A stretch of 64,000 nt of DNA. It comes from Myxococcus guangdongensis (lineage in GTDB: Bacteria; Myxococcota; Myxococcia; Myxococcales; Myxococcaceae). Position numbers and translations under genes: made by a program. Shown here one piece after another: positions 46,847 to 55,709 of this stretch; positions within the stretch are counted from its first letter, which is position 1; the number at the start of each line of letters is the position of its first letter. The notes under the pieces are model-generated. The model did not search any database. It had not been told where the DNA came from and saw nothing but the letters and a program-made list of their open reading frames with translations. The stretch is from positions 307,458 to 371,457 of the forward strand of contig NZ_JAJVKW010000012.1 in NCBI RefSeq assembly GCF_024198255.1. The letters are read 5' to 3'.

Positions 46847-48907
46847 TCACGCCTTGTTCTTGGCGAGCGTGTCCTTGGCCACCTTCACCACGTTGTCCAC
46901 GGTGAATCCGAACTTCTGCTGGAGCGCCTTGATGGGCGCGGACGCGCCGAAGCTGCGCATGGCGACGATGCCGCCCTGGAAGCCCACCCAGCGCTCCCAC
47001 CCGAAGGCGGCGCCCTTCTCCACGGCGACGCGGGCGCGCACGCCCGGCGGCAGCACGCTGTCGCGGTACTCCTGCGACTGCTGCTCGAACAGCTCCCACG
47101 ACGGCAGGCTCACCACGCGCGAGGCGATGCCCTCGGCGGTGAGCTTGTCGTGCGCGTCCAGGCACAGCTGCACCTCGCTGCCCGTGCCGATGAGCACCAC
47201 CTCCGGCTTGCCGCCCGCCGCGTCCGCCAGCACGTAGCCGCCCTTGGCCACACCGGAGGCCGCGCCGTACTTCGAGCGGTCCAGCGTGGGCACCGCCTGG
47301 CGCGTGAGCACCAGCACCACGGGGTGGCTCTTCTGCTGGCCGATGACCCGCCACGCCTCGGTGACCTCGTTGGCGTCGCCGGGGCGCAGGACGATGAGGC
47401 CGGGAATCGCGCGCAGGCTGGCCAGCTGCTCCACGGGCTGGTGGGTGGGGCCGTCCTCGCCCAGGCCGATGGAGTCGTGGGTGAAGATGTGGAGCGCGGG
47501 CAGCTCCATCAGGGAGGACAGGCGGATGGCGGGGCGCTCGTACTCACTGAAGATGAGGAACGTGGCGCCGTAGCCGCGCACCTTGCTGAGGCACAGGCCG
47601 TTGACGATGGAGCCCATCGCGTGCTCGCGCACGCCGAAGTGGATGTTGCGGCCCTTGTACTCGCCGGGCTTCATGGACTCGGACGTGGTGATGTACGTCT
47701 TCGTGGACGGGTTCAGGTCGGCCGAGCCGCCCACCAGCCACGGGTAGTTCTTGGCGACGGCGTTGAGCACCTTGCCGCTGGACTCGCGGGTGGCCATGCC
47801 CTTGGCGTCGGCGGGGAACGTCGGCAGCTCGGAGTCCCAGCCCTTGGGCGTCTCACGGCGCTGCATGCGCGTCAGCTCATCGGCGAGCTCGGGGAACTGC
47901 TTCTGGTACTCGACGAAGCGCGCGTCCCACGCCTCGCGCAGCTGCTTGCCGCGGGCGCCCACGCGCTGCTGGAAGCGCTCGCGCACGCCGTCGGGGACCA
48001 GGAACTTCGCGTCCTCGGGCCAGCCGTAGTTGCGCTTGGTGCCCTTGATCTCCTCGTCCCCGAGCGGCTCGCCGTGGGCCTTGGAGGAGCCCTGGAGCTT
48101 GGGGGCGCCGTAGGCAATCTGGGTGGTGACGACGATGAGGGTGGGCTGGTTGTTGCGCAGCGTCTTGAAGGTGTGGAGCGCCTCACCCAGGACGGTGAGG
48201 TCATTGGCGTCGGGGACGTGGATGACGCGCCAGCCGTAGCCCTCGAAGCGCTTGCCCACGTCCTCGGTGAAGGCGAGGTCGGTGCTGCCGTCGATGGAGA
48301 TGTGGTTGGAGTCGTAGAGCCAGCAGAGGTTGGAGAGCTTGAGGTGGCCGGCGATGGACGCGGCCTCCGAGGCGACACCTTCCATGAGGTCTCCGTCGCC
48401 GCAGATGGCGTAGACGTCATGGGTGAACATGTCGAAGCCGGGCTTGTTGAAGTGCTCGCCCATCCAGCGGCTGGCGATGGCCATGCCCACGCTGTTGGCG
48501 ACGCCCTGGCCCAGGGGGCCGGTGGTGGTCTCCACGCCGCTGGTCCACCGGTATTCGGGGTGGCCGGGGGTGGACGAGTCGAGCTGGCGGAACTTCTGGA
48601 TGTCCTCGAGCGAGACGCTGAGGGTGTCCTCGACCTTGTAGTCGCGGGTGACGCGCTTGACGCCGGCCAGGTGGAGCAGGGCGTACAGGAGCATGGACGC
48701 GTGGCCGTTGGAGAGGATGAAGCGGTCGCGGTCCGGCCAGATGGGGTGGGACGGGTCGTACCGGAGCTCCTGTTGCCAGAGCTGGTAGGCGACGGGGGCC
48801 AGGGACATGGGGGCCCCCGGGTGACCCGAGTGGGCTTGCTGGACCGCATCCATGGCCAGGGTGCGGATGGTGTTGATGCTCAGCAGGTCCTGCGTATCGG
48901 TGGTCAT
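46847..48907 (-). CDS. tkt: Transketolase
   Basis: A 686-residue thiamine-diphosphate enzyme of the pentose phosphate pathway, transferring two-carbon ketol units between sugar phosphates. ThDP-binding motif GDGDLMEGVASEAAS (about residues 155-170), substrate-contact histidines in SGHPGAPMS and GHPEYRWTSG, and the Pyr-domain SIGLGEDGPTHQPVEQLASLR are all present. Length matches full-length bacterial transketolases (about 660-700). The ATG at 48907 is preceded by GAGGACC. The gene is convergent with the repeat-protein region to its left; the triplet of hairpins lies between. Confidence 0.96.
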   Translation of the reverse strand: MTTDTQDLLSINTIRTLAMDAVQQAHSGHPGAPMSLAPVAYQLWQQELRYDPSHPIWPDRDRFILSNGHASMLLYALLHLAGVKRVTRDYKVEDTLSVSLEDIQKFRQLDSSTPGHPEYRWTSGVETTTGPLGQGVANSVGMAIASRWMGEHFNKPGFDMFTHDVYAICGDGDLMEGVASEAASIAGHLKLSNLCWLYDSNHISIDGSTDLAFTEDVGKRFEGYGWRVIHVPDANDLTVLGEALHTFKTLRNNQPTLIVVTTQIAYGAPKLQGSSKAHGEPLGDEEIKGTKRNYGWPEDAKFLVPDGVRERFQQRVGARGKQLREAWDARFVEYQKQFPELADELTRMQRRETPKGWDSELPTFPADAKGMATRESSGKVLNAVAKNYPWLVGGSADLNPSTKTYITTSESMKPGEYKGRNIHFGVREHAMGSIVNGLCLSKVRGYGATFLIFSEYERPAIRLSSLMELPALHIFTHDSIGLGEDGPTHQPVEQLASLRAIPGLIVLRPGDANEVTEAWRVIGQQKSHPVVLVLTRQAVPTLDRSKYGAASGVAKGGYVLADAAGGKPEVVLIGTGSEVQLCLDAHDKLTAEGIASRVVSLPSWELFEQQSQEYRDSVLPPGVRARVAVEKGAAFGWERWVGFQGGIVAMRSFGASAPIKALQQKFGFTVDNVVKVAKDTLAKNKA

Positions 48908-49155
48908 AAGGTCCTCGAGCTTCCGGCGAATCGTGGGGCGCACCATGCCGGAACTCGCGCCGGTGCGCCGCACGAAAGGACGCCGCCCGCCCGCTCGCCG
49001 TCCGGCAGTCCACGAGCCCCTGGATTTTCTGGCCCTTGAGAGGAGGCCCGACGGTTTGAGCCCCGCCCGTGTCACACGGGATGTGGCAGTGGGTGGGGCT
49101 GGCTCCGAGGAGGTCGCGCACGACGTTGTGTTGCGGTGTCGTGTGCACCCGTGGC

Positions 49156-49980
49156 TCAGGGCCTGGGTGGGACCGGTGTGACGGGCTCGAAGTCAACGCG
49201 CAGCGGAAGGAAGTACGCGGGATTCGAGCAGGTGCCGTGGAGGCAGAGGTGCACGTCCTGGTCCTTCCCCTTGGCGTCAGGAGTGGCCTTGAAGACCAGC
49301 ACGTCGTTGGCCTGGACGTCGTTGGGCTCCTTCGCGAGTCGGAGCGCACCGGCGACGGTGAGCGGCCCCTTGTCCAGCGAGACGAGGATGGGGTTGCAGT
49401 CGAGCTTCGTGGAGTCCTCGGGTGAAGGTCTGCAGGTGATGTCCAGTGGGAGGTGCGCGGGGAGCGGTGCGGAGATGCGCCCGTACTTCTCGTAGAGGGC
49501 GAAGCGAGTCGCCGGGCAGCTCACTCGCACATCGATACGGCTCTTCCCATTGACGCAATCCGGGGGGCACTCGCCACCTTTACAGAGGCAGATCATGCCC
49601 CACTCATGCGTGGTGCTCTCCAGCTTGCCGACGCTCAGCTCCAGGACAGAGTCCTTGGGGGCCGTGAGCTCGCAGGGCACAGGGGGGATGCACTCGAGAT
49701 AGGCGGGGAGGGGCTTTTGTTCCGCATTCGTAGTGGTCCGGGTCTCCAGGATGACACGCGCCTTCATGGGCCCGAACCACCTCACACCGGTCTTCTCGGG
49801 GATGAAGAGCCTCCGGGGCGGAGCCTCGCAAGCGAGGGTGAGCGTTGTCCTCGCGGGCTTGGAGGGCTGAGGAGACGTAATGCCGGGAGCGATGAAGTAG
49901 GGCTCGTTGGAGTTGCAGGACGCGAGCAGGGCGACGACGAGGAGCAGCCATCCCGCTCCAGGGCGAGGATGGGTTCGCAT
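49156..49980 (-). CDS. Hypothetical Cys-rich lipoprotein
   Basis: A 274-residue exported lipoprotein (signal peptide to LLASC, lipobox near residue 22). The mature part has ten or more Cys, in clusters such as LECIPPVPCELT, CLCKGGECPPDCVNG and VHLCLHGTCSNP, suggesting disulphide-rich folding outside the cell. Its ATG overlaps the last base of the preceding stop (TGATG), so it is translationally coupled to the gene at 49980-51803. Unknown family. Confidence 0.75.
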   Translation of the reverse strand: MRTHPRPGAGWLLLVVALLASCNSNEPYFIAPGITSPQPSKPARTTLTLACEAPPRRLFIPEKTGVRWFGPMKARVILETRTTTNAEQKPLPAYLECIPPVPCELTAPKDSVLELSVGKLESTTHEWGMICLCKGGECPPDCVNGKSRIDVRVSCPATRFALYEKYGRISAPLPAHLPLDITCRPSPEDSTKLDCNPILVSLDKGPLTVAGALRLAKEPNDVQANDVLVFKATPDAKGKDQDVHLCLHGTCSNPAYFLPLRVDFEPVTPVPPRP

Positions 49981-51803
49981 CACAGGGCCTTCTTGAAGAG
50001 CGGGAGGAGCTCGGGGACTGAAATCCCGACGAGCACGTAGCGTCCGCCATCTTCGGGGGCCCACGTGTAGCCGAAGTAGAAGGCGCGGAAGAGACTGACG
50101 CCCACTCCGATGCCCACGCGCGAGTTGGGGCCCTGGTCCTTCTCCTCGCTCTTCGTCGTGGGAGGTGGCTCGTTGGCCTCGTCCACGGGAGTGTTTCCTC
50201 CGCCGATGATGGAGACGGAAGGTGCGAGGGCGACGTAGTCGGCGAGATTCGGGTAGTCACGCGTATTGACGCTCAACGTGAATGGAAAGGTGACCGCGAC
50301 CGCCGGGTTGCGGAGCTTCTTGTCGTTCACGGGAAAGGCGAAGGAGACGGGGATGCTGGAGGTCGCCTCGACGTCGCTGGCCGAAGCCTTCTGGGCGGCG
50401 GCGACGATCTCCGTGACGACAGGGAGCGTGGTGATGAGCCCCAGGTTGTAGACCCAGAAGGAGTCCTTGAAGACGACCATGTCCTCGTTGCCGAGCACGC
50501 GATAGATGACGCGAAAGGTGACGCGCTGGTTGAGGAAGTCCTTCCACGGGACCAGGAGCAGCCGGTTGCAGCCGTGGTGGAAGTCGAGGTCGATCTTGGC
50601 TCTGCGCGTCTTGCCGTCCTTGCCATCGGGAACCTCCAGCTCGAACACCCAGGGGTTGTTCATGAGCGCCGCCGGAGGGAGCTGGAGGCAGGTCGGACGA
50701 TCGAGTGAGAGCGAGACATCGGAGTCCTGGTCGATGAGGTTCGCGAGACGCTCGACCGTTCCGCCGGACTCCTCGATGAGCATCAGGGAACCGGCGCTCT
50801 TGATGACCGAGAACTTGAAGTTGCTCACGACCTGGACGAGCACGTTGTCATAGGAGGGCTCATCGGTATCCGTGACGACGGTCCGACCGAAGCTTGAGAA
50901 TCGGTTGTTGAGTTGCTCGACGATGCGGTCGGACAGCTCGCGCTTGTGCGCCTCACGCAGTCGGTCCGCGTTCTTCACTTTATCGGGGTCTCCCATCAAG
51001 AAAGTGGGCGACACTTGGGCAGCTTGGTTCTTCTCCTCCTTCTCCTCCTTCTCCTCCTTCTCCTCCTTCTGCTTGGGGGCGTTTGCCGCCTTCTTCGGTG
51101 ACTCGTATGCGGCCCTCCAATCAGTCAAAGTGTTCGGGTTGGCTCCAGCAGAGGTTTTGCAATACGAGAAGAGAATGGGAATGCCTCCTTGGGTGAGGAG
51201 CCACCGGCGGCCCTCCAACTCCTTTCTGTCAGGGTCTCTCTCTTGGCCTGAGCCCTTGTCTTGGCCTGAGCCCTTGGTTGATGGTGGATTCGTCATGGGC
51301 CAGTTGGAGCTGCTTTCGGCCTGACCCGGCTTGGCGTGATGGAAGAGCTCCATCTCCTGCATGCAGAGGAAGTCGCTCGAGTAGATGGCCTGCAGTGAAA
51401 TCTTGACGGCGACGACCGCGTCCGGCTGGTCATCTCCGCGCCAGCGCACCAGGGTGTGCTCACGCTCCGGCAGCTTCGCGATGTCTTCGGTGCGGACGAC
51501 CGTGGTTGTCTGCTGTGAGCCGAGGTCCACGGTGAATCGAAGCCGGTTGAAGATCGAGGTCGCGCTCATCGAGACGCCATCCGGTTCGAACTGGACGATG
51601 AGCCGGTCGAGCGCATATCCCTCGCCGCCATCGGGAAGCAGGGCGTTCTCATTCAGCTTGAGTCGGATGACCTTGGCCGAACTGGAACCCGTGGTGGGCT
51701 CATAGATGGCGAAGAAGTCATAGGGGCGCGCGAACGCACCCGACGATAAGATGACGCACAACAGGAACAGCAATCCATTCGCGGTTCTCGCGCGATGCTC
51801 CAT
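49980..51803 (-). CDS. Hypothetical exported protein, 607 residues
   Basis: Begins with a signal peptide (about 1-25, LLFLLCVILSSGAFA). The mature protein is beta-rich with Asp/Asn-containing loops (YDFFAIYEPTTGSSSAKVIR, DRPTCLQLPPAALMNNPWVF), and residues 240-256 are a KEEKEEKEEKEEK repeat encoded by a CTCCTT-type tandem. The last 40 residues (GIGVGVSLFRAFYFGYTWAP to GISVPELLPLFKKAL) look like an outer-membrane strand or anchor region. I do not recognise it. It starts the two-gene operon with the Cys-rich lipoprotein; the gene upstream is separated by a perfect hairpin. Confidence 0.75.
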   Translation of the reverse strand: MEHRARTANGLLFLLCVILSSGAFARPYDFFAIYEPTTGSSSAKVIRLKLNENALLPDGGEGYALDRLIVQFEPDGVSMSATSIFNRLRFTVDLGSQQTTTVVRTEDIAKLPEREHTLVRWRGDDQPDAVVAVKISLQAIYSSDFLCMQEMELFHHAKPGQAESSSNWPMTNPPSTKGSGQDKGSGQERDPDRKELEGRRWLLTQGGIPILFSYCKTSAGANPNTLTDWRAAYESPKKAANAPKQKEEKEEKEEKEEKNQAAQVSPTFLMGDPDKVKNADRLREAHKRELSDRIVEQLNNRFSSFGRTVVTDTDEPSYDNVLVQVVSNFKFSVIKSAGSLMLIEESGGTVERLANLIDQDSDVSLSLDRPTCLQLPPAALMNNPWVFELEVPDGKDGKTRRAKIDLDFHHGCNRLLLVPWKDFLNQRVTFRVIYRVLGNEDMVVFKDSFWVYNLGLITTLPVVTEIVAAAQKASASDVEATSSIPVSFAFPVNDKKLRNPAVAVTFPFTLSVNTRDYPNLADYVALAPSVSIIGGGNTPVDEANEPPPTTKSEEKDQGPNSRVGIGVGVSLFRAFYFGYTWAPEDGGRYVLVGISVPELLPLFKKAL

Positions 51804-51927
51804 GGTGTCCCCCTCTTCGACTCGATGACGCAGTCAGCGTGGAGGGCCGTGGAAAGCCCTCTCATCGCAAGTGTGACTGCCATTGAGAGTGTCGCGCAAG
51901 AGGCAGACACTACGACTTCGGTACGAT

Positions 51928-51954
51928 GGACTGGCATTTCTGGAATGCCAGTCC
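51928..51954. promoter_or_regulatory. Perfect 11-bp hairpin or operator
   Basis: GGACTGGCATT and AATGCCAGTCC are perfectly complementary around TCTGG. It sits between the 3' end of the VWA gene (51994) and the start of the exported protein at 51803, both on the minus strand. No T-run follows in either direction, so an operator or mRNA element is as likely as a terminator. Confidence 0.5.
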
Positions 51955-51993
51955 GAGGCGGAAATGACCTGACCCGAATGGGTCTGTACTCAC

Positions 51994-53202
51994 CTACCGC
52001 CGCGCCATCGCGCCCTTCACCGTGCGACCCCGCGTCAAATGGGCCACGGCCTCACCCAGTCCCTCCACGGTGAGGGAGAACATCGGGAAGACGCGCGCGA
52101 TGGTGGCGATGGAGCCCGTGCGCCACGCGCCCATGGGCTCGGGGTTGAGCCACACATTGCGCTCGAAGTGCTGGGCCAGCTGCATCAGCCACGTCAGCCC
52201 TTCCAGTCCGTCCGCCTTGTATCGCCCCTCCGCGTCCGTGCGGATGCCCAGCTCATACGGGGCCATGGAGGCATCGCCCACCATGATGAGCTTGTGATGT
52301 CTGCCCACCTGCGCCACCAGCTCCGGCACCGTCATGCCGCCGGTGAGCTGGGGCGTGGCGTAGAGCTTTCCGTAGACGCAGTTGTGGAAGTAATACGTTC
52401 GCAGTTCCTTGAAGTGCGTCGCCTGGCTGGCCACGGAGAACAGCCGGCTCATGGTGGCCGCGTACGGGTCCATGGAGCCGCCCACGTCCATCGCCAGCAC
52501 CACGCGCGTGTTGGGCCTGCGCGGAGGACGCGTCACCACCTCCAGCTCGCCCGCGTTGCGCGCGGTGGCGGAGATGCTCTCGTCCACGTCCAGCTCTTCG
52601 GCCACGCCCTCGCGAGCGAACGCGCGCAGCTTGCGCAGCGCCACGGCCAGCTGCCGCGTGTCGAGCACCAGGTCATCGCGGTAGCCCGCGTACTTGCGAG
52701 CCCCCGCCTGCATCAGCGCCATGCCCTGCTTGCCGCCGGCCTTGCCGCCCACGCGCATGCCGCCGCGCGAGAACCCGTTGTTGCCGAACGGCGACGTGCC
52801 CCCGGTGCCAATCCACCGGTTGCCGCCGTCGTGGCGCTCCTTCTGCTCGCGCAAGCGCTCCTCGAACAGGCGGCGGATCTCCTCCGGGTCCAGCGCCTCG
52901 AGCAGCGCCTGCTCCTCGGGCGTGAGCTGGGGCCGCTCGCGCGCGTCCTCCAGCCACTGCATCAGCTCCTGTGTCAGCTCCAGGCCCGCGGTCTCCACGC
53001 CCTGGAAGTGCGCGAGGAACGCCTGGTCGAACGCATCCAGCTGCGTCTCCGAGTGCACGAGGAGCGCGCGGCCCACGTGGTAGAAGCCGTCGAGGCTGCT
53101 GTCGTGGAGCCCCGCCTTCAGCGCGCCGGCCAGGGCGAGCGCCTCCTGCGCGCCCACCTTCACGCCTCGTCGCCGCAGCTCGTAGAAGAATGGCAGGAAC
53201 AT
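51994..53202 (-). CDS. VWA-domain protein, CoxE-like partner of MoxR
   Basis: A 402-residue cytoplasmic protein. Residues 1-120 are helical (MFLPFFYELRRRGVKVGAQE); the VWA domain occupies the C-terminal half, starting ALDVGGSMD: the MIDAS motif DxSxS reads DVGGS, so the first Ser is Gly. The insertion GGTSPFGNNGFSRGG near residue 135 is Gly/Asn-rich. Such proteins partner MoxR AAA ATPases, whose gene lies 13 bases upstream, in chaperone-like activation of other proteins. The start is the ATG at 53202. Confidence 0.9.
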   Translation of the reverse strand: MFLPFFYELRRRGVKVGAQEALALAGALKAGLHDSSLDGFYHVGRALLVHSETQLDAFDQAFLAHFQGVETAGLELTQELMQWLEDARERPQLTPEEQALLEALDPEEIRRLFEERLREQKERHDGGNRWIGTGGTSPFGNNGFSRGGMRVGGKAGGKQGMALMQAGARKYAGYRDDLVLDTRQLAVALRKLRAFAREGVAEELDVDESISATARNAGELEVVTRPPRRPNTRVVLAMDVGGSMDPYAATMSRLFSVASQATHFKELRTYYFHNCVYGKLYATPQLTGGMTVPELVAQVGRHHKLIMVGDASMAPYELGIRTDAEGRYKADGLEGLTWLMQLAQHFERNVWLNPEPMGAWRTGSIATIARVFPMFSLTVEGLGEAVAHLTRGRTVKGAMARR

Positions 53203-53215
53203 GCCGTCTCCAGGC

Positions 53216-54064
53216 TCAGGCGCGCGTGCGCCGGCCGCGCCCGAAGGCCTCCGCCACGGAGACCAGGTCCTGCTCCTTCTTCAGGAGCGCCCCGAGGAAC
53301 GGAAGCTGCTCATCCAGCTTCAAGTCCGTCACGCCCTGCGCCTTGAGCACGGTAATCCAGTCGATGAGCTCGCTGGTGGAGGGCCGCTTGCGCAGGCGGG
53401 AGAGGGCGCGCAGCTCGTAGAACACCTTGAGGGCCTGCTCCGCGAGCGCGGTGTCGAGCCCCGGGTGGTGCACGTCGACGATGCGGCGCATGAGCTCCGC
53501 GTCCGGGAAGTCGATGAAGTGGAACACGCACCGGCGCAGGAACGCGTCCGGCAGCTCCTTCTCGTTGTTGGACGTAATCACCACGATGGGGCGGTGCTTC
53601 GCGGCCACCTCGTCGTTGGTCTCGGTGACGCGGAAGCGCATCCGGTCCAGCTCGTGGAGCAAGTCATTGGGGAACTCCAGGTCCGCCTTGTCGACCTCGT
53701 CGATGAGCAGCACGACGCGCTCGGGGGACGCGAAGGCCTCGCCCAGGGGGCCCATGCGGATGTATCGCCGGATGTCCTTCACGTCGCCGTCACCGAAGCG
53801 CGAGTCATACAGGCGCTGCACGGTGTCGTAGACGTACAGGCCGTCCTGTGCGCGCGTGGTGCTCTTGACGTGCCAGGTGAGCAGCTTCAGTCCCAGGGCC
53901 TCGGCGATGGCCTCCGCGAGGAGCGTCTTGCCGGTACCCGGCTCACCCTTCACCAACAGGGGGCGCTGGAGCGTGAGGGCACAATTGACGGCGGCCTGCA
54001 GGCCCTCGTGGGTGAGGTAGGAGTCGGTGCCTCGGAAGCGGACGGGAGGAGGGGCCAAAGTCAT
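53216..54064 (-). CDS. MoxR-family AAA ATPase
   Basis: A 282-residue ATPase with Walker A GEPGTGKT (about 40-47), Walker B VVLLIDEVDKADLEF, sensor-1 Asn in VVITSNNEKELPDAF, and an arginine finger stretch FLRRCVFHFIDFPD. The MoxR branch acts with VWA proteins to insert cofactors or remodel partners. It is the first gene of the pair: the VWA gene follows 13 bases later. The ATG at 54064 follows AAGGAGG-like sequence. Confidence 0.93.
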   Translation of the reverse strand: MTLAPPPVRFRGTDSYLTHEGLQAAVNCALTLQRPLLVKGEPGTGKTLLAEAIAEALGLKLLTWHVKSTTRAQDGLYVYDTVQRLYDSRFGDGDVKDIRRYIRMGPLGEAFASPERVVLLIDEVDKADLEFPNDLLHELDRMRFRVTETNDEVAAKHRPIVVITSNNEKELPDAFLRRCVFHFIDFPDAELMRRIVDVHHPGLDTALAEQALKVFYELRALSRLRKRPSTSELIDWITVLKAQGVTDLKLDEQLPFLGALLKKEQDLVSVAEAFGRGRRTRA

Positions 54065-54236
54065 GTTGGGCCTCCTTTAACACCCGGAGTGGCCGCGCGG
54101 GGGCCGGGGCCGCTCGCTCCCCCTCCCTCCAGGGTGAGTCAGACCCTTTGGTCAGGCTCGTTCGTATCCCCAGGAGGCCAAGGAATACGGTCCGCCGCGT
54201 TCTGGGTGGGTATCCGAGCCTGAGGAGGCACGTGTC

Positions 54237-54401
54237 GTGGGTCACCCGGTGGTGCTGACGGTGTTGTTGGTCTGGGCGCTCGCGTCGTTGGCGGGGGGCT
54301 GCCCCAGGGCGGGAGCCTCGCTGTTCGAGCTGCCGACGTCGGTGCGCAAGGTGGACCCGGTGACGCCGCGGCCCGAGCCATTGACCTGCGCCCAGGGCTG
54401 A
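54237..54401 (+). CDS. Small lipoprotein, 54 residues
   Basis: Starts at GTG 54237 with AGGAGG eight bases upstream, a textbook site. A hydrophobic signal (VVLTVLLVWALASLAGGC) ends at a lipobox Cys near residue 22; the rest is ASLFELPTSVRKVDPVTPRP plus a short Cys-containing tail. It is divergent from the MoxR gene. The strong ribosome site, signal peptide and lipobox together make it likely real in spite of its size. Function unknown. Confidence 0.6.
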   Translation: MGHPVVLTVLLVWALASLAGGCPRAGASLFELPTSVRKVDPVTPRPEPLTCAQG

Positions 54402-54490
54402 AACTGTTTCAGGGAGACGTTTCAGCAGGCCCTGGAGTCGGAGGTTTTCGCTCGGAGCAGGACCTCCTGGAGGGGCCGGAGGCGAAAATC
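54399..54490 (+). promoter_or_regulatory. Palindrome and inverted TTTTCGC arms
   Basis: TGAAAC-T-GTTTCA (54399-54411) overlaps the small lipoprotein stop. Further on, TTTTCGC near 54445 and GCGAAAA near 54482 are complementary arms about 30 bases apart, flanked by repeated CGCTCGGAG. They could form a hairpin or regulatory sites ahead of the gene at 54571. Confidence 0.35.
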
Positions 54491-54570
54491 CGCTCGGAGA
54501 CGACGCTTGGCGCGTGCCGTGCAGCGGATTTCCCGCCGAGAACCCAGGACGGCGTATATCCTCCCGTCAC

Positions 54571-55158
54571 ATGTCCATTGCGAATGAGCTTGGAGAGATG
54601 TTCCGGCGCGAGTTGCAGACTCAGCTCGTGCCCTTGCAGCAGGCGGTGAGCCGGTTGGAAGAGGGCCTCGAGGCCCTGGACATGCTGCGCTCGGTGACCT
54701 TCCGGCTGGCGCCGCTGACGAGCCGTCTGGGTGCGGTCGCTGGCGTGCGGCCGGTGGCGGCGCGGCAGTCGTCGGTGTTGCCGGCGCCCGCGGCGAAGCG
54801 GGGCCGCAAGCCGGGCCGTAAGCCGGCGGCGCAGGTGGAGTTGCCGTTGGTGGCGACGAAGGGCGCGGCGACGCGGGCCCGGGTGGCGGAGGGTTCTCGC
54901 TCGTGCGCCATCATCGGGTGCAAGCGTCCCAGCCGTTCCAAGGGCTACTGCTCGGCGCACTACCAGAAGCTGCGGCTGCTGATGCGCACGGACCGTCGGC
55001 CGACCGCGTGGGTGGATGACGCGAAGCCGCAGTCGGTGCAGGACGTGAAGCTGCCGCGCGGTCGTGCGGCGAGCAAGGCGCTGCGCGAGGCCCAGCCGGC
55101 GAAGGGCAAGCGCGGTCGCAAGAAGGGCGGCAGGGGCGCTCAGGCGTCGCTGGTCTGA
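54571..55158 (+). CDS. Zinc-finger protein with AT-hook-like basic tracts
   Basis: A 195-residue basic protein. Residues 1-45 form a helix-rich, coiled-coil-like start (LGEMFRRELQTQLVPLQQAV); then an AT-hook-like tract KRGRKPGRKP (76-85), a compact zinc site C-x4-C-x9-C-x2-H (Cys112, Cys117, Cys127, His130; GYCSAHYQKLR), and a C-terminal tract KGKRGRKKGGRG. This suggests a nucleic-acid-binding protein that oligomerises by its N-terminus. No ribosome site is obvious before the ATG at 54571, which may be a leaderless or weakly initiated start. Confidence 0.8.
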   Translation: MSIANELGEMFRRELQTQLVPLQQAVSRLEEGLEALDMLRSVTFRLAPLTSRLGAVAGVRPVAARQSSVLPAPAAKRGRKPGRKPAAQVELPLVATKGAATRARVAEGSRSCAIIGCKRPSRSKGYCSAHYQKLRLLMRTDRRPTAWVDDAKPQSVQDVKLPRGRAASKALREAQPAKGKRGRKKGGRGAQASLV

Positions 55159-55709
55159 AGTCCCGCCGCGGACGTCTCGCGGCTTCGGCACAAGCTGCTG
55201 GTGACGGGCTCCTCGAGAGGGGAGCCCTGTTTCACGGCTTCGAGCGGCGCTTCGGCTGAGCCGCCACGCGAGGCGTGTGTCCCGAGCATGCCAGCGCTGT
55301 CGAGGGCGAGAAGCCCGAGAGCGAAAGGCGCTCCCTCCCTGCGGCCGTCCCACGACAGGGCCAGCCCGGTCCTCTCCGACCTCGTCACGGTTCACGACGC
55401 ACCGAGGTCGCTGCCGCCGCGCCCACCCCGTACGCGCCGAAGCCAGAGCCCCGCCTGAGCCTGCCTCACCGGAGCCTGGAGTACTGACGGCCGCGGGCCC
55501 ATGGAGGCGCGAGGTGGAGGTCCGCCATCGCGACGGCGGCCTCCAACCCGAGGAGGGTGTCCGAGGTGCGCGGGGATGGGTGTTCAGCCGGCGAGCAGGT
55601 GCATGGGGCGCGGAGGTGGGAGAGCGTTCACCAGGCGGGCATGTGGCTGGCGGACAGGGTGATCGCGCCGCCGTTGACAGGTTGGGGGGAGGGATGGGAT
55701 TCGGGCGCC
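55159..55709. other. Intergenic region with one hairpin
   Basis: No gene with a convincing start is visible. A stem GGAGG-t-CCGCC / GGCGG-CCTCC (55516-55544, one bulge) is the only structure noted. The rest is ordinary GC-rich sequence. Confidence 0.4.

Noticed and set aside
51931..51950. TGGC...GC near 51931 considered as a sigma-54 promoter
   Set aside because: The spacing between the GG and GC elements is off by two bases, and the sequence is fully explained by the inverted repeat.
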